DNA of 64,000 bases from assembly GCF_008974265.1 (NCBI RefSeq), contig NZ_BKZW01000001.1, positions 1,302,001 through 1,366,000 on the forward strand. The letters are read 5' to 3'. Below are positions 1 to 7,584 of this stretch, piece by piece. Every line of letters begins with the position of its first letter. Positions within the stretch are counted from its first letter, which is position 1. The notes beneath the pieces were generated by a model that saw only the letters and a program-made list of their open reading frames with translations, searched no databases and was not told where the DNA came from. The translations under genes were made by a program, and so were the position numbers. This DNA comes from Dictyobacter vulcani. GTDB lineage: Bacteria > Chloroflexota > Ktedonobacteria > Ktedonobacterales > Ktedonobacteraceae.

Positions 1-899
1 GCATCAACCGCTTCATCAGTAATCGTCACGCCATGATGGGCTTCGTAGTTGGAGCGTACAATGCGCAACATTGTGATGGCTTCTTCAAGCGTGGGCTCAT
101 TCACCTGGATGGGCTGGAAACGGCGCTCCAGGGCGGCATCCTTCTCAACGTGTTTGCGGTATTCGTTCAGGGTCGTGGCACCAATACAACGCAGTTCACC
201 ACGCGCCAGCGCTGGCTTGATCATATCGGCCGCACCAACGGCACCTTCCGCTGCGCCTGCGCCAACCACGGTATGCAACTCATCAATAAAGACGATAACT
301 TCAGTTGCCTGACGCAACTCTTCCAGGATAGATTTAATACGCTGCTCAAACTGGCCTCTGAACATTGCTCCAGCGACCATGCCACCAATATTTAAGGAAA
401 CAATCCGCTTGCCACGCAGGGTTGCCGGCACATCACCTGACTGGATCTTCCGTGCCAGACCCTCGACAATAGCGGTCTTACCCACACCTGGCTCACCAAT
501 CAATACAGGATTATTCTTCTGACGGCGACCCAGCACCGTAATTAAGCGCCGTAATTCGCGCGCTCGACCCGCTGCAGGATCCAGTTTGCCTTCGGCAGCC
601 TCTTCCGTCAGGTCTCGACCATATTGATCCAGGGTTGGCGTCTTACTATGCTTTTTATGTCGCTCAGCGGTCGCTGTATTAAGATTTCCAGAACCGGATT
701 TATTATTGGAGGTATTATTGGCAGAAAAACCAATAGGAGCACTGGTAGGACCCTGGCCATCCATATCCCCAAGTTGACCAATTGCGCTCATCATCTCATC
801 TACACATGACTGGCAAAGAAAGTGGGACTCACGACGACCATCAATCATCTGTTCTACACGTACCCGGGCAGGATTCTTCTGGCACCGTTCGCATTTCAT
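1..899 (-). CDS. clpC: Clp ATPase, ClpC-type with N-terminal zinc finger (C-terminus outside window)
   Basis: The gene starts at 899 on the minus strand and runs off the left edge, so about 299 residues are visible. The N-terminus is a four-cysteine zinc finger ([12 protein letters not shown], then [10 protein letters not shown]) followed by a low-complexity linker of about 50 residues rich in Ser, Asn and Thr. The first AAA+ module follows directly, with Walker [10 protein letters not shown] and Walker [10 protein letters not shown]. The usual Clp N-domain double repeat is absent, as in a subset of ClpC-like proteins of Gram-positive and Chloroflexi lineages. Family knowledge: hexameric unfoldase that feeds substrates to ClpP or disaggregates proteins. 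A CIRCE-like operator lies 110 bp upstream, so heat-shock control by HrcA is likely. ClpB-like disaggregase is the alternative, but the zinc finger argues for ClpC type. Confidence 0.9.
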   Translation of the reverse strand, partial: MKCERCQKNPARVRVEQMIDGRRESHFLCQSCVDEMMSAIGQLGDMDGQGPTSAPIGFSANNTSNNKSGSGNLNTATAERHKKHSKTPTLDQYGRDLTEEAAEGKLDPAAGRARELRRLITVLGRRQKNNPVLIGEPGVGKTAIVEGLARKIQSGDVPATLRGKRIVSLNIGGMVAGAMFRGQFEQRIKSILEELRQATEVIVFIDELHTVVGAGAAEGAVGAADMIKPALARGELRCIGATTLNEYRKHVEKDAALERRFQPIQVNEPTLEEAITMLRIVRSNYEAHHGVTITDEAVD

Positions 900-1008
900 G
901 TCTGGTATGCTCCTCGCTCTATTTTTCTGTGGCTTTCCACATACGCATTTCTGGCAAAGTTATTCAATGACTGCTAATATTGATTATAACACATGAGTTT
1001 TCTATTGA

Positions 1009-1035
1009 CTGGCACTCATCATTATAGATTGCTAA
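1009..1035 (-). promoter_or_regulatory. CIRCE-like operator (HrcA site)
   Basis: Left half CTGGCACTC (7 of 9 to the CIRCE half TTAGCACTC), an exact 9-nt spacer, and right half GATTGCTAA (8 of 9 to GAGTGCTAA). CIRCE is the operator of the repressor HrcA and normally sits at chaperone or clp promoters. Here it lies 110 bp upstream of the Clp ATPase start. Several TATAAT-like boxes on the minus strand lie in or near it, so the exact promoter is not settled. Confidence 0.75.
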
Positions 1036-1196
1036 TCCACTTATTATAACATAGATGACTGACATCCTATTCCTGTTATCCCACAAAAAAAGTACCGGCA
1101 GCGCTTGTCACTGCGACCTCTCCCCCTCCGAGCAAGCCTTGAAGCTCTGACAATATGGCTATCCCATGAACACAAAAAACATGGTATAATAATAAA

Positions 1197-1378
1197 CGTG
1201 AAGCTACAGCAATTCTTTATCAACAACATACATCTGTTTCGGCCACAGTGTGCATGGGCTCTGCAGCAGACACGCCATGCGACAATTGAGCGCTACCTGC
1301 TAACCGCCGGGTAGCGACGCCTTCACTTACCTCAAAAATCATCTCTTCTGCATGCAAGTATATACTCATGCTTTATTT
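1197..1378 (+). ncRNA. Possible structured RNA or prfA leader
   Basis: The segment begins just after an extended -10 box (TATAAT at 1185-1190). GTGAAG near 1199 can pair with CTTCAC near 1322, closing a domain. Inside are a GCATGG/CCATGC helix and a perfect 7-bp hairpin, CGCTACC (1291-1297) with GGTAGCG (1310-1316). A weak hairpin followed by TTTATTT ends near 1378. It could be a small RNA or a long 5' leader of prfA; it matches no RNA family I recognise. Confidence 0.3.
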
Positions 1379-1544
1379 GAGAGGATAAACCACACTAAAC
1401 AGACGACCGATTCGTAGATATTCTTTATATAGCATTCGTATGTCCGCCCCCTCTGTGTCGATACCATATTAGCGATAACCTTGCTCATTCTGGACACACA
1501 AACATGCTTCCGGGCGGATTGTGAGATATTGGGAGGAACTTAGC

Positions 1545-2624
1545 ATGGATTTTATGGGTAAACTGGCCAGTTTATCTGCGCGTTATCAGGAATTGAATGA
1601 GCTGATGGCTCAGCCAGAGGTACTTTCGGACATTGCGCTCCTACAACGTTATGGCCGCGAACATGCCGAACTGGAAGATGTGGTCCATAAGTATGATCAA
1701 TTAAAAGATATTAATCAGCAGCTCGACGAGGCCCAGGAGCTCTATGAGAGCGAAGAGGGCGAGATGCGCGATATGGCGTATGAAGAGGTCGAACGCCTGC
1801 GAACACATAAAGACCAGATCATGGAAGAGGTAAAGGTCGCCCTGCTGCCAAAAGATATTATGGATGACAAAAATGCCATCATTACTATCCAGGGTGGTGC
1901 CGGTGGCGATGAGGCCGCTCTCTTTGCCGGTGAGTTGTATCGGATGTACACCCGCTACGCTGATGGACATCGGTGGAAGATCGAGGTGCTCGATGTCAAT
2001 GATACTGAGCAGGGCGGCATTAAAGATGTTACCTTCGTGGTCAAAGGCAAGGGCGCGTATAGCCGCATGAAGTATGAGGGTGGCACCCACCGTGTACAGC
2101 GCGTACCAGTCACCGAGGCCAATGGACGCATCCATACTTCGACCGCCAAAGTCATTGTACTGCCAGAAGCCGACGACGATATCAACATTGATATCAAAGA
2201 GTCCGATGTACGTGTCGATGTCTATCGCTCAACCGGTCACGGTGGTCAGAGCGTTAATACCACCGACTCAGCGGTCCGACTTACTCACATCCCAACCGGA
2301 CTGGTGGTCACCTGTCAGGATGAGAAATCTCAGCTGAAGAATAAGACCAAGGCCATGGGCGTACTCAAAGCCCGCCTCTGGGATCTAGAGGAAGCCAAAC
2401 GCCAGGAAGAGTTGAGTAAGAATCGTCGCTCTCAGGTCCAGACTGGTGATCGTAGTGAGAAAATTCGTACTTATAACTTCCCACAGGACCGCGTAACGGA
2501 CCATCGCATCGGACTGACACGCCATAATCTACCCGGCGTCTTAAATGGCGATATCGATGAGTTCCTGAACAACCTGATCGCCGTCGACCAGGCCGACCGC
2601 CTGCAAAACATGTTCCAGGTATAA
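1545..2624 (+). CDS. prfA: Peptide chain release factor 1
   Basis: A protein of 359 residues, the normal RF1 length. It recognises UAA and UAG stop codons in the ribosomal A site and triggers release of the finished peptide. The catalytic loop GHGGQ is present near residue 232, and the codon-reading motif PVT (in RVPVTEANG), which distinguishes RF1 from RF2, is near residue 188. The N-terminal helical domain and the C-terminal segment [13 protein letters not shown] are typical. Start chosen at ATG 1545 because GGGAGGA lies at 1531-1537; a longer reading frame from 1521 would include the ribosome binding site. The gene stands alone on its strand and is followed by a strong double hairpin. No prmC methyltransferase gene follows directly. 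Confidence 0.96.
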   Translation: MDFMGKLASLSARYQELNELMAQPEVLSDIALLQRYGREHAELEDVVHKYDQLKDINQQLDEAQELYESEEGEMRDMAYEEVERLRTHKDQIMEEVKVALLPKDIMDDKNAIITIQGGAGGDEAALFAGELYRMYTRYADGHRWKIEVLDVNDTEQGGIKDVTFVVKGKGAYSRMKYEGGTHRVQRVPVTEANGRIHTSTAKVIVLPEADDDINIDIKESDVRVDVYRSTGHGGQSVNTTDSAVRLTHIPTGLVVTCQDEKSQLKNKTKAMGVLKARLWDLEEAKRQEELSKNRRSQVQTGDRSEKIRTYNFPQDRVTDHRIGLTRHNLPGVLNGDIDEFLNNLIAVDQADRLQNMFQV

Positions 2625-2644
2625 TCCATCCAGCAACCTTACTC

Positions 2645-2733
2645 TGGGGGCGCTGACGCCCCCAATCTCATTTTTATGGTGTTGCAGCAGGAGCACATTG
2701 CGCTCCTGCTGCAACACCATAAAAATTGTGAGA
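2645..2733 (+). terminator. Tandem hairpins after prfA
   Basis: Two perfect hairpins in a row. TGGGGGCG (2645-2652) pairs with CGCCCCCA (2657-2664) around loop CTGA. Then a 24-bp perfect stem, 2671-2694 with 2702-2725, starts with five T and ends with five A, so it can terminate in both directions; TCTCA/TGAGA flanks extend it across a bulge. Confidence 0.8.
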
Positions 2734-3115
2734 GCGCCGTGTGGCGCGAGATTCATGCGCAGTAAGCAGAGTAGCCACACAATCATAAAAAAGGTTACAG
2801 GAACTTTAGTGCCCCGATGCTCCTGAGAGAGACGACCTCGACAAGAGCGAGAATCAGACACTTCACAAAAAAGATGAGTTGAAATTAACAAAAATTCCAT
2901 AAACAATCATAACTTATCTTTTCTGCACCTACGACAATTCGTTTGACAATCCAGCAGCCAGCATGCTAGACTTTCTATATTGCTCGTAAGGGCAGATCCA
3001 GAGTGTATAAAGTAATTATCCTGTAGAATAAACAGCTCAAGCCATGATGTTAATATTCTTTCAGGATAGGCAGACACTTTTACTATAAATGTCATCTGCA
3101 GATAGGTAGCGCTTC
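2734..3115 (+). other. Gene-free stretch before the HAD hydrolase
   Basis: No gene seen. A small GCGCC/GGCGC hairpin lies near 2735-2750. TTGACA at 2943-2948 with TAGACT 18 bp downstream is a possible promoter for the HAD gene, giving a leader of about 140 nt. The rest is AT-rich with no clear signal. Confidence 0.4.
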
Positions 3116-3874
3116 ATGAAGCTAGAACAACCACAATCTATCCGAACCGTCTTCTTCGATGCTGGCTTCACCCTGCTTCAGCCTCATCCTTCTATTCCAG
3201 AAATCTGTCAACAGGTGTGTCAACAACTTTCATTGCATATTAACCTGGAACAAATTCAAGCCCAGATTGAAAACGCAGAAGATTTTTATTTCCGTCATAT
3301 TCGTTCTAACCCTCTCACCTGGGCAGACAATCAGGATATTAATACATTTTGGGTTGAATATTATACCCACCTTCTGCGACCGTTTATAGCAGAACATGAT
3401 GAGAAACGTCTTTATCAACTGGCAACAACAATCAATGATGAATTTGATAAACATACAAGCTGGCAGCTCTATCCAGATGTCTACGAAACCTTAAACACGC
3501 TACGCGAGCGTGGCTATACGCTTGGTGTCATTTCGGATTGGGGCATCTCACTGGGACCCATCTTACGTAATCTGCAGTTGACACAGTATTTTGACTGTGT
3601 GCTGATCTCGGCCGCCACGCGTGAGGCCAAGCCTTCGCCAATGCTCTATGATCTGGCTCTACAGCGTGCCAATGCTATTCCTGATTACACCATTCATATC
3701 GGTGACTCTTATATAAACGACGTGATCGGAGCGCGCACAGTCGGCATTACACCGGTGCTACTCGACCGTGCCCACAGAGTAACGGAAAAAACACTTGATT
3801 GTTTACTAGTTCACTCACTCACAGAGCTACTTGATATATTGGAGGTTGAACGACTTGAAGGTGAGCACAAATAA
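3116..3874 (+). CDS. HAD-superfamily hydrolase (subfamily IA)
   Basis: A 252-residue protein with all four HAD motifs in order: motif I FFDAGFTL (nucleophile D15), motif II VISDWG, motif III lysine in EAKPSPMLY, and motif IV HIGDSYINDV. The second aspartate of the usual DxD is replaced by Gly (DAG), a variant found in some family members and one that makes classical phosphatase chemistry uncertain. A helical cap lies between motifs I and II. The substrate cannot be read from sequence; related proteins act on small phosphorylated metabolites. The end overlaps the next gene by 20 bp, suggesting translational coupling. The ribosome binding site in front of ATG 3116 is weak. Confidence 0.85.
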   Translation: MKLEQPQSIRTVFFDAGFTLLQPHPSIPEICQQVCQQLSLHINLEQIQAQIENAEDFYFRHIRSNPLTWADNQDINTFWVEYYTHLLRPFIAEHDEKRLYQLATTINDEFDKHTSWQLYPDVYETLNTLRERGYTLGVISDWGISLGPILRNLQLTQYFDCVLISAATREAKPSPMLYDLALQRANAIPDYTIHIGDSYINDVIGARTVGITPVLLDRAHRVTEKTLDCLLVHSLTELLDILEVERLEGEHK

Positions 3875-4538
3875 ACGGAGCTTACTACTTGTAACTGGCA
3901 CAACCCTGAGTGTGGTCACAGGGGCGACCTCGCTGTTAATACGTTACGTGCGTCGGGAGATCCAACGCCGTGGCTATCCAGGTTGGGAGGAATGTCAGTG
4001 CGACTTTAAAAACCAGGAAACGATTTTTCAGGTCTGGCATAGTCGCCATGAGCAACGGGGAGAAACGATTGTTTCCCAGGAATGGGGCACCTATCTGGTG
4101 CATCCGCCAACATGGCTCCGCCAGTTGCTACACCATAGCACGCAAGCCCTGGCCGTCTTAAATCCCCTGGATCGCTATATCGAGCGCGTCACACTCAGTC
4201 CTCAGCAATCATATCAGTTCGCGGGCATCCTGCATGCCAGCACCACGAATGAGGATTTGCCCGAACCAGACTTCCAGAATGAAGCCTATGTCGTCTGGCG
4301 GCGCGAGATCCTGCATGTGCCACGTTACCTCTTTGACGCCTGCCTGCGGCGCCTCTATCCCGTCAATCTTCCCCCTTCACGGGTAAGCGATGTGGAAGCA
4401 CTGCCGGTCCTATGGGATCCCGCCAATAACTTACCCCTGCCGAATGAAGGTCCGCTGCTGGATACGCCCGTAGGGACACGTATTGACTGCATCGGCTGGG
4501 CACCAGCACAAATCGCATACTGTACGGTCCGACGCTAA
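3855..4538 (+). CDS. Membrane-anchored protein of unknown function
   Basis: About 227 residues. The N-terminus has a short basic stretch (STNKRS) and one hydrophobic segment (LLLVTGTTLSVVTGATSLLI), then a soluble, tryptophan- and proline-containing region without a recognised motif. Start taken as TTG 3855, because GGAGG at 3841-3845 sits nine bases before it; GTG 3861 is also possible. The reading frame opens inside the last 20 bases of the HAD gene, so the two are very likely co-translated. A perfect 20-bp hairpin follows. I do not recognise the family. The topology suggests a type II or signal-anchor protein with its bulk outside the cell. Confidence 0.65.
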   Translation: MKVSTNKRSLLLVTGTTLSVVTGATSLLIRYVRREIQRRGYPGWEECQCDFKNQETIFQVWHSRHEQRGETIVSQEWGTYLVHPPTWLRQLLHHSTQALAVLNPLDRYIERVTLSPQQSYQFAGILHASTTNEDLPEPDFQNEAYVVWRREILHVPRYLFDACLRRLYPVNLPPSRVSDVEALPVLWDPANNLPLPNEGPLLDTPVGTRIDCIGWAPAQIAYCTVRR

Positions 4539-4572
4539 GCAGGACACTGCTCCCGCGTCCCCTTACCAGACA

Positions 4573-4630
4573 AGACAACATAGAGCGAGTTGACCATGGT
4601 TATCCACGGCCAACTCGCTCTATGTTGTCT
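4573..4630. terminator. Bidirectional 20-bp hairpin between convergent genes
   Basis: The arms 4573-4592 and 4611-4630 are perfectly complementary over 20 bp (AGACAACATAGAGCGAGTTG), and part of the 18-nt loop pairs further. There is no strong T-run. It lies between the plus-strand membrane protein and the minus-strand nicotinamidase and probably ends both transcripts. Confidence 0.75.
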
Positions 4631-4661
4631 ATTGCTTATTACGATACACTCGTCTGGATAT

Positions 4662-5381
4662 TTATTTGATGGCACGCACAACTTCGATGCCATTCAGGCT
4701 CATATGATGAAGGAACAACAGGTGTAAGACCTCGCTATCATGGGCATGAATACCCAGTTCTGCGGCTGTCGCCACGGGAGTATCATAGGTATGGACGGCG
4801 TTGGCGGGCACAATCACACGCAGCGGCAGATTGTGTGCATTCGCGTGCAACCTTAAGTGCATCGCCGTCTGATAGACACACAGATCAGTACAATCCCCAA
4901 CCACTATAGCTACCTGCAGGTCTGCACGCTCCTCTAACCAGTTACCGAGCCCGGTACCATGAAAAGCACTCAACGAATTTTTCGGCACGATCTTGTAGAG
5001 ATCAGCAAAGGGGAGGTTCGCCAGTTCAGGAATATTCTCAGCTTCCGAGGTACCTGCCTGGCAGTGCGGAGGAAAACTCGCGAACTCCACCGACTCAGGC
5101 GTATGGCTATCCTGGGCCAGGATAAAATCTCTGACACCTGCGGCGTAGGCTCCCTCAAAGACATCTACGACCATTGGAATAATTGCTTCAACCCGTGGAC
5201 TGGCCAGGGCTCCCTTGTGACAAAAACCATTGATCATATCAATACTAAAGACGGCCGCCTGCCCGACCCGAGTTACCCCGGCAAGCTCTTGCCACGACAG
5301 ATCAGGTAACTGTTGTTCCCAGTCTACAATGGCTTGCATAAAGAGATTCGCCCGGGCCATAAACTGTTCTGATGTTGCCAT
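4662..5381 (-). CDS. Cysteine hydrolase of the isochorismatase/nicotinamidase family
   Basis: About 239 residues with the catalytic triad of the nicotinamidase fold: D48 (in FSIDMINGF), K134 (in IVPKNSLSAF) and C168 (in GDCTDLCVY). Metal-site residues like those of PncA are visible as D91 and H93 (QDSHT) and H106 (FPPHC). Family knowledge: nicotinamidase deamidates nicotinamide to nicotinate in NAD salvage; related enzymes act on isochorismate, N-carbamoyl compounds or ureidoacrylate. The metal ligands and the adjacent NrtR-type regulator make nicotinamidase the best guess. Start taken at ATG 5381; GTG 5390 is possible. It lies 62 bp downstream of the regulator on the same strand, so probably one operon. 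Confidence 0.78.
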   Translation of the reverse strand: MATSEQFMARANLFMQAIVDWEQQLPDLSWQELAGVTRVGQAAVFSIDMINGFCHKGALASPRVEAIIPMVVDVFEGAYAAGVRDFILAQDSHTPESVEFASFPPHCQAGTSEAENIPELANLPFADLYKIVPKNSLSAFHGTGLGNWLEERADLQVAIVVGDCTDLCVYQTAMHLRLHANAHNLPLRVIVPANAVHTYDTPVATAAELGIHAHDSEVLHLLFLHHMSLNGIEVVRAIK

Positions 5382-5443
5382 GCTTCTCACGCTCCAGTCA
5401 TCCTGACAAAACCCCTGGCGAGCATATGGTGCTTATTGCAAGA

Positions 5444-6217
5444 TCACAACTTATGCTCAGCTGCGGGATTAAACCGATACAGGCGCGCGGGACGGTGGGT
5501 TCCCTCCATCTTTTTAGCTCCTGTATCCTCTAAAATATTGGTTGAGACAATCTTCTTACGAAAATTACGCTTGTCCAGCCGCTTGTGCAGAATAATCTCA
5601 TAGACACGTTGCAATTCGCGCAAGGTGAATTGCTCGGGTAGCAGATTAAAGGCAATGGTCGTATATTCAAGCTTATTCCGTAAGCGATTAAGCGCATAAT
5701 CAACGATTTCCTGGTGATCAAAGGCCAGTTGGGGCAGTTCATAGACAGAAAACCAGCCGACTTCGGTCGCATCACTGGCGGCACGCAGTTGCAAACGTTC
5801 AGAATCCAGTAAAGCAAAATACACCACCGTAATCACACGTGTACGTGGATCACGGCCAGGATCACCAAAGGTATAGAGCTGCTCCAGATATACATCCTGG
5901 ACGCCCGTCTCTTCCTGTAACTCACGTTTGGCAGCGGACTCCAGGGATTCATTCATATTGATAAACCCACCAGGGATGGCCCACATATCCTCATATGGCC
6001 ATGAACGCCGCTTGATCAACAGCGTTTGCAGGTCGCGCTGGCGCAAACTCATCATCAACACATCTACGGTTACCGATGGGCGCTCGTATTGATTCACATC
6101 GTACTGTTCCGCTTCCGATGGTTGCCCATTCACAGGAACAAAAGATTCATGTGGCAACTCATGCAAACCTGGGGGACCACTGGTACCATTTCGCGTTGCG
6201 TCACTTTGCTCTTCCAT
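5444..6217 (-). CDS. nrtR: NrtR-type Nudix regulator of NAD metabolism
   Basis: A 257-residue protein: an acidic, low-complexity N-terminal tail of about 45 residues, a Nudix domain (about 48-180), and a C-terminal winged-helix segment (about 185-250: LLPEQFTLRELQRVYEIIL, then LDKRNFRKKI). The Nudix box is complete (G84, E90, REL 98-100, EETGV), so hydrolysis of ADP-ribose or a related nucleotide is possible, whereas several characterised NrtR proteins have lost it. Family knowledge: NrtR represses NAD salvage genes and binds ADP-ribose as effector. The next gene downstream is nicotinamidase-like, which fits. ATG 6217 has AGGAAGG nine bases upstream. An ADP-ribose pyrophosphatase without DNA binding is the alternative. 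Confidence 0.85.
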   Translation of the reverse strand: MEEQSDATRNGTSGPPGLHELPHESFVPVNGQPSEAEQYDVNQYERPSVTVDVLMMSLRQRDLQTLLIKRRSWPYEDMWAIPGGFINMNESLESAAKRELQEETGVQDVYLEQLYTFGDPGRDPRTRVITVVYFALLDSERLQLRAASDATEVGWFSVYELPQLAFDHQEIVDYALNRLRNKLEYTTIAFNLLPEQFTLRELQRVYEIILHKRLDKRNFRKKIVSTNILEDTGAKKMEGTHRPARLYRFNPAAEHKL

Positions 6218-6654
6218 GTTTTATCGCCTTCCTGGTGTAAACGGACAAATTTACTAATGAGATTCTTACCGTTTCTCTCTTCTATTTCTCACAAACTCGA
6301 CATATCTATAGACTAGAGTGTATTATATTCTTACTATAGAAGAAGGCAATTTCGTCCGCTTGCCTTACCTCATCATCTCTCTACTTAGTGTACATCATAC
6401 ACCATTTATACCTTACCCGGCTATCCCTGTCAAGTCTCAAGTAACCCGGCTCATTTTCTTTATGTATACAGCTACCAGACATACAGGGATAAATTTACTT
6501 TCAACCCTTGATGAATATCGACGCAAATATGACGTCACAGCAGCCTGGAAGCCCTGTGATTGGAGTAGCGGTAGTTTGTTCCCAGAACATCACTGTGCTA
6601 TACTGCACCATATAAAACAAAACATGTGTTCAAATATTTGGGGAGAGGCAAAAC
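6218..6654. other. Divergent intergenic region, nrtR and pseudokinase
   Basis: No gene. It holds the nrtR promoter (6305-6350) and, on the plus strand, an extended -10 box TGCTATACT (6596-6604) about 50 bp before the pseudokinase, with only a weak -35. The centre shows nothing clear. Confidence 0.5.
6305..6350 (-). promoter_or_regulatory. nrtR promoter with candidate operator
   Basis: On the minus strand TTGCCT (6344-6349) and a perfect TATAAT (6322-6327) are 16 bp apart, about 105 bp before nrtR. The inverted repeat TCTATAG (6305-6311) and CTATAGA (6334-6340), 22 bp apart, frames the -10 box and part of the spacer. That is where an autoregulatory NrtR site would be expected. The operator role is inferred. 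Confidence 0.5.
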
Positions 6655-7584
6655 ATGGCAGAGGTAGAGCTTCAGCAGATCGGTGCATACACAATTACTG
6701 GACTGCTGCACGAGAGTTCTACGAGCAACTTTTATCTAGGAAAAAATCGTAAGAAGAATGTTCTTATTCAAAGAATCAACATTCCTTTTGCCAATGCCGA
6801 GGACAAAAAGGCCTTTTTAGCTCGCACGAAACAACTCAAAAAATTAAAAGATCGGACCATTGTCCCGATCCTCGAAGCGAATTTTGATGGCGATACTGCC
6901 TATCTGGTCATTGAACAACCCACCGGTAAACCACTACAACAGATCGTTACGCCTGGTGTGTGCCTGTCATCCGATGTGGTGCGACGCTATATTTCTCCGA
7001 TTGCCAGCGCTCTGCACTATGCCCATATGAATCATGTCATTCATGGCAATCTGCATCCTGGAGCGATCCTGCAAACCGAGCGCCTGGAGATGTTACTGAC
7101 AGGCTTCGCTCTGACCCCACCAGGATTTACGCCTTCATTGGATAATGAAGCGGCCGCCATTCCCTATATGGCTCCCGAACATTTACAGGGCCAACCAACC
7201 ACCGCCAGCGATCAATATGCGCTGGCAGTAATGACGTATGAGTGGTTATGTGGTCGTCGCCCTTATGAGGCGACCGAACGGGAACAGTTGTTAGCCCAAC
7301 AGCAACAGGCCGATTTTCCTAAACCCTCAAGCCTGAATAAAAATATCTCTGCCCTGGTCGAACAGGTACTGCTGCAAGCCCTGGCGCTCGATCCCGAGCA
7401 GCGCTTTCCACATACCCAGGCCCTGGCCAATGCCTACCTGAGCGCCTTGATGGGTCTGCCGGTCAAAACGCCAGAGATCCGTAGCAGCGCGCGTCCGACA
7501 GTACCTACGACACCCACGCTGCGCCGCTCCGAGCCACTGCACCAATGCCAGCGTCAGTATCTGTTGAGCCTTCACGCCCCATAA
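6655..7584 (+). CDS. Ser/Thr protein kinase-like protein, probably a pseudokinase
   Basis: A 309-residue protein with the overall kinase fold (about 10-270) but with the catalytic residues lost. There is no glycine-rich loop; the VAIK lysine position reads VLIQ (Q39); the HRD loop reads HGNLHPGAIL (N132 for Asp, H134 for Lys, A137 for Asn); the DFG motif reads TGF (149-151). The APE motif (APEHL) and the later helices (DQYALAVMTYEWLCGRRPYE) are intact, so the fold should be kept. Catalysis is therefore unlikely and binding or scaffolding more likely. No transmembrane segment is seen. GGGGAGAGG precedes ATG 6655. The proline/threonine-rich tail overlaps the helicase reading frame by 40 bp, so the two products are coupled or were once fused. 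Confidence 0.85.
   Translation: MAEVELQQIGAYTITGLLHESSTSNFYLGKNRKKNVLIQRINIPFANAEDKKAFLARTKQLKKLKDRTIVPILEANFDGDTAYLVIEQPTGKPLQQIVTPGVCLSSDVVRRYISPIASALHYAHMNHVIHGNLHPGAILQTERLEMLLTGFALTPPGFTPSLDNEAAAIPYMAPEHLQGQPTTASDQYALAVMTYEWLCGRRPYEATEREQLLAQQQQADFPKPSSLNKNISALVEQVLLQALALDPEQRFPHTQALANAYLSALMGLPVKTPEIRSSARPTVPTTPTLRRSEPLHQCQRQYLLSLHAP

Larger units (their letters stand above)
900..1544. other. Gene-free stretch between clpC and prfA
   Basis: No credible gene. It holds the CIRCE site (1009-1035), a fragment of a dispersed repeat (1092-1140, beginning GTACCGGCAGCGC, also seen near 34746 and 44084), an extended -10 promoter (TGGTATAAT, 1182-1190) and a folded segment described separately. 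The last 150 bases before prfA show no further clear signal except the Shine-Dalgarno sequence GGGAGGA. Confidence 0.6.

Noticed and set aside
1701..2135. A 144-codon minus-strand frame opposite prfA
   Set aside because: It is an antisense shadow of prfA with no motif and no start signal.
6318..6752. A 144-codon plus-strand frame before the pseudokinase
   Set aside because: It overlaps the promoter region and the well-supported pseudokinase start in another frame, and has no ribosome binding site.
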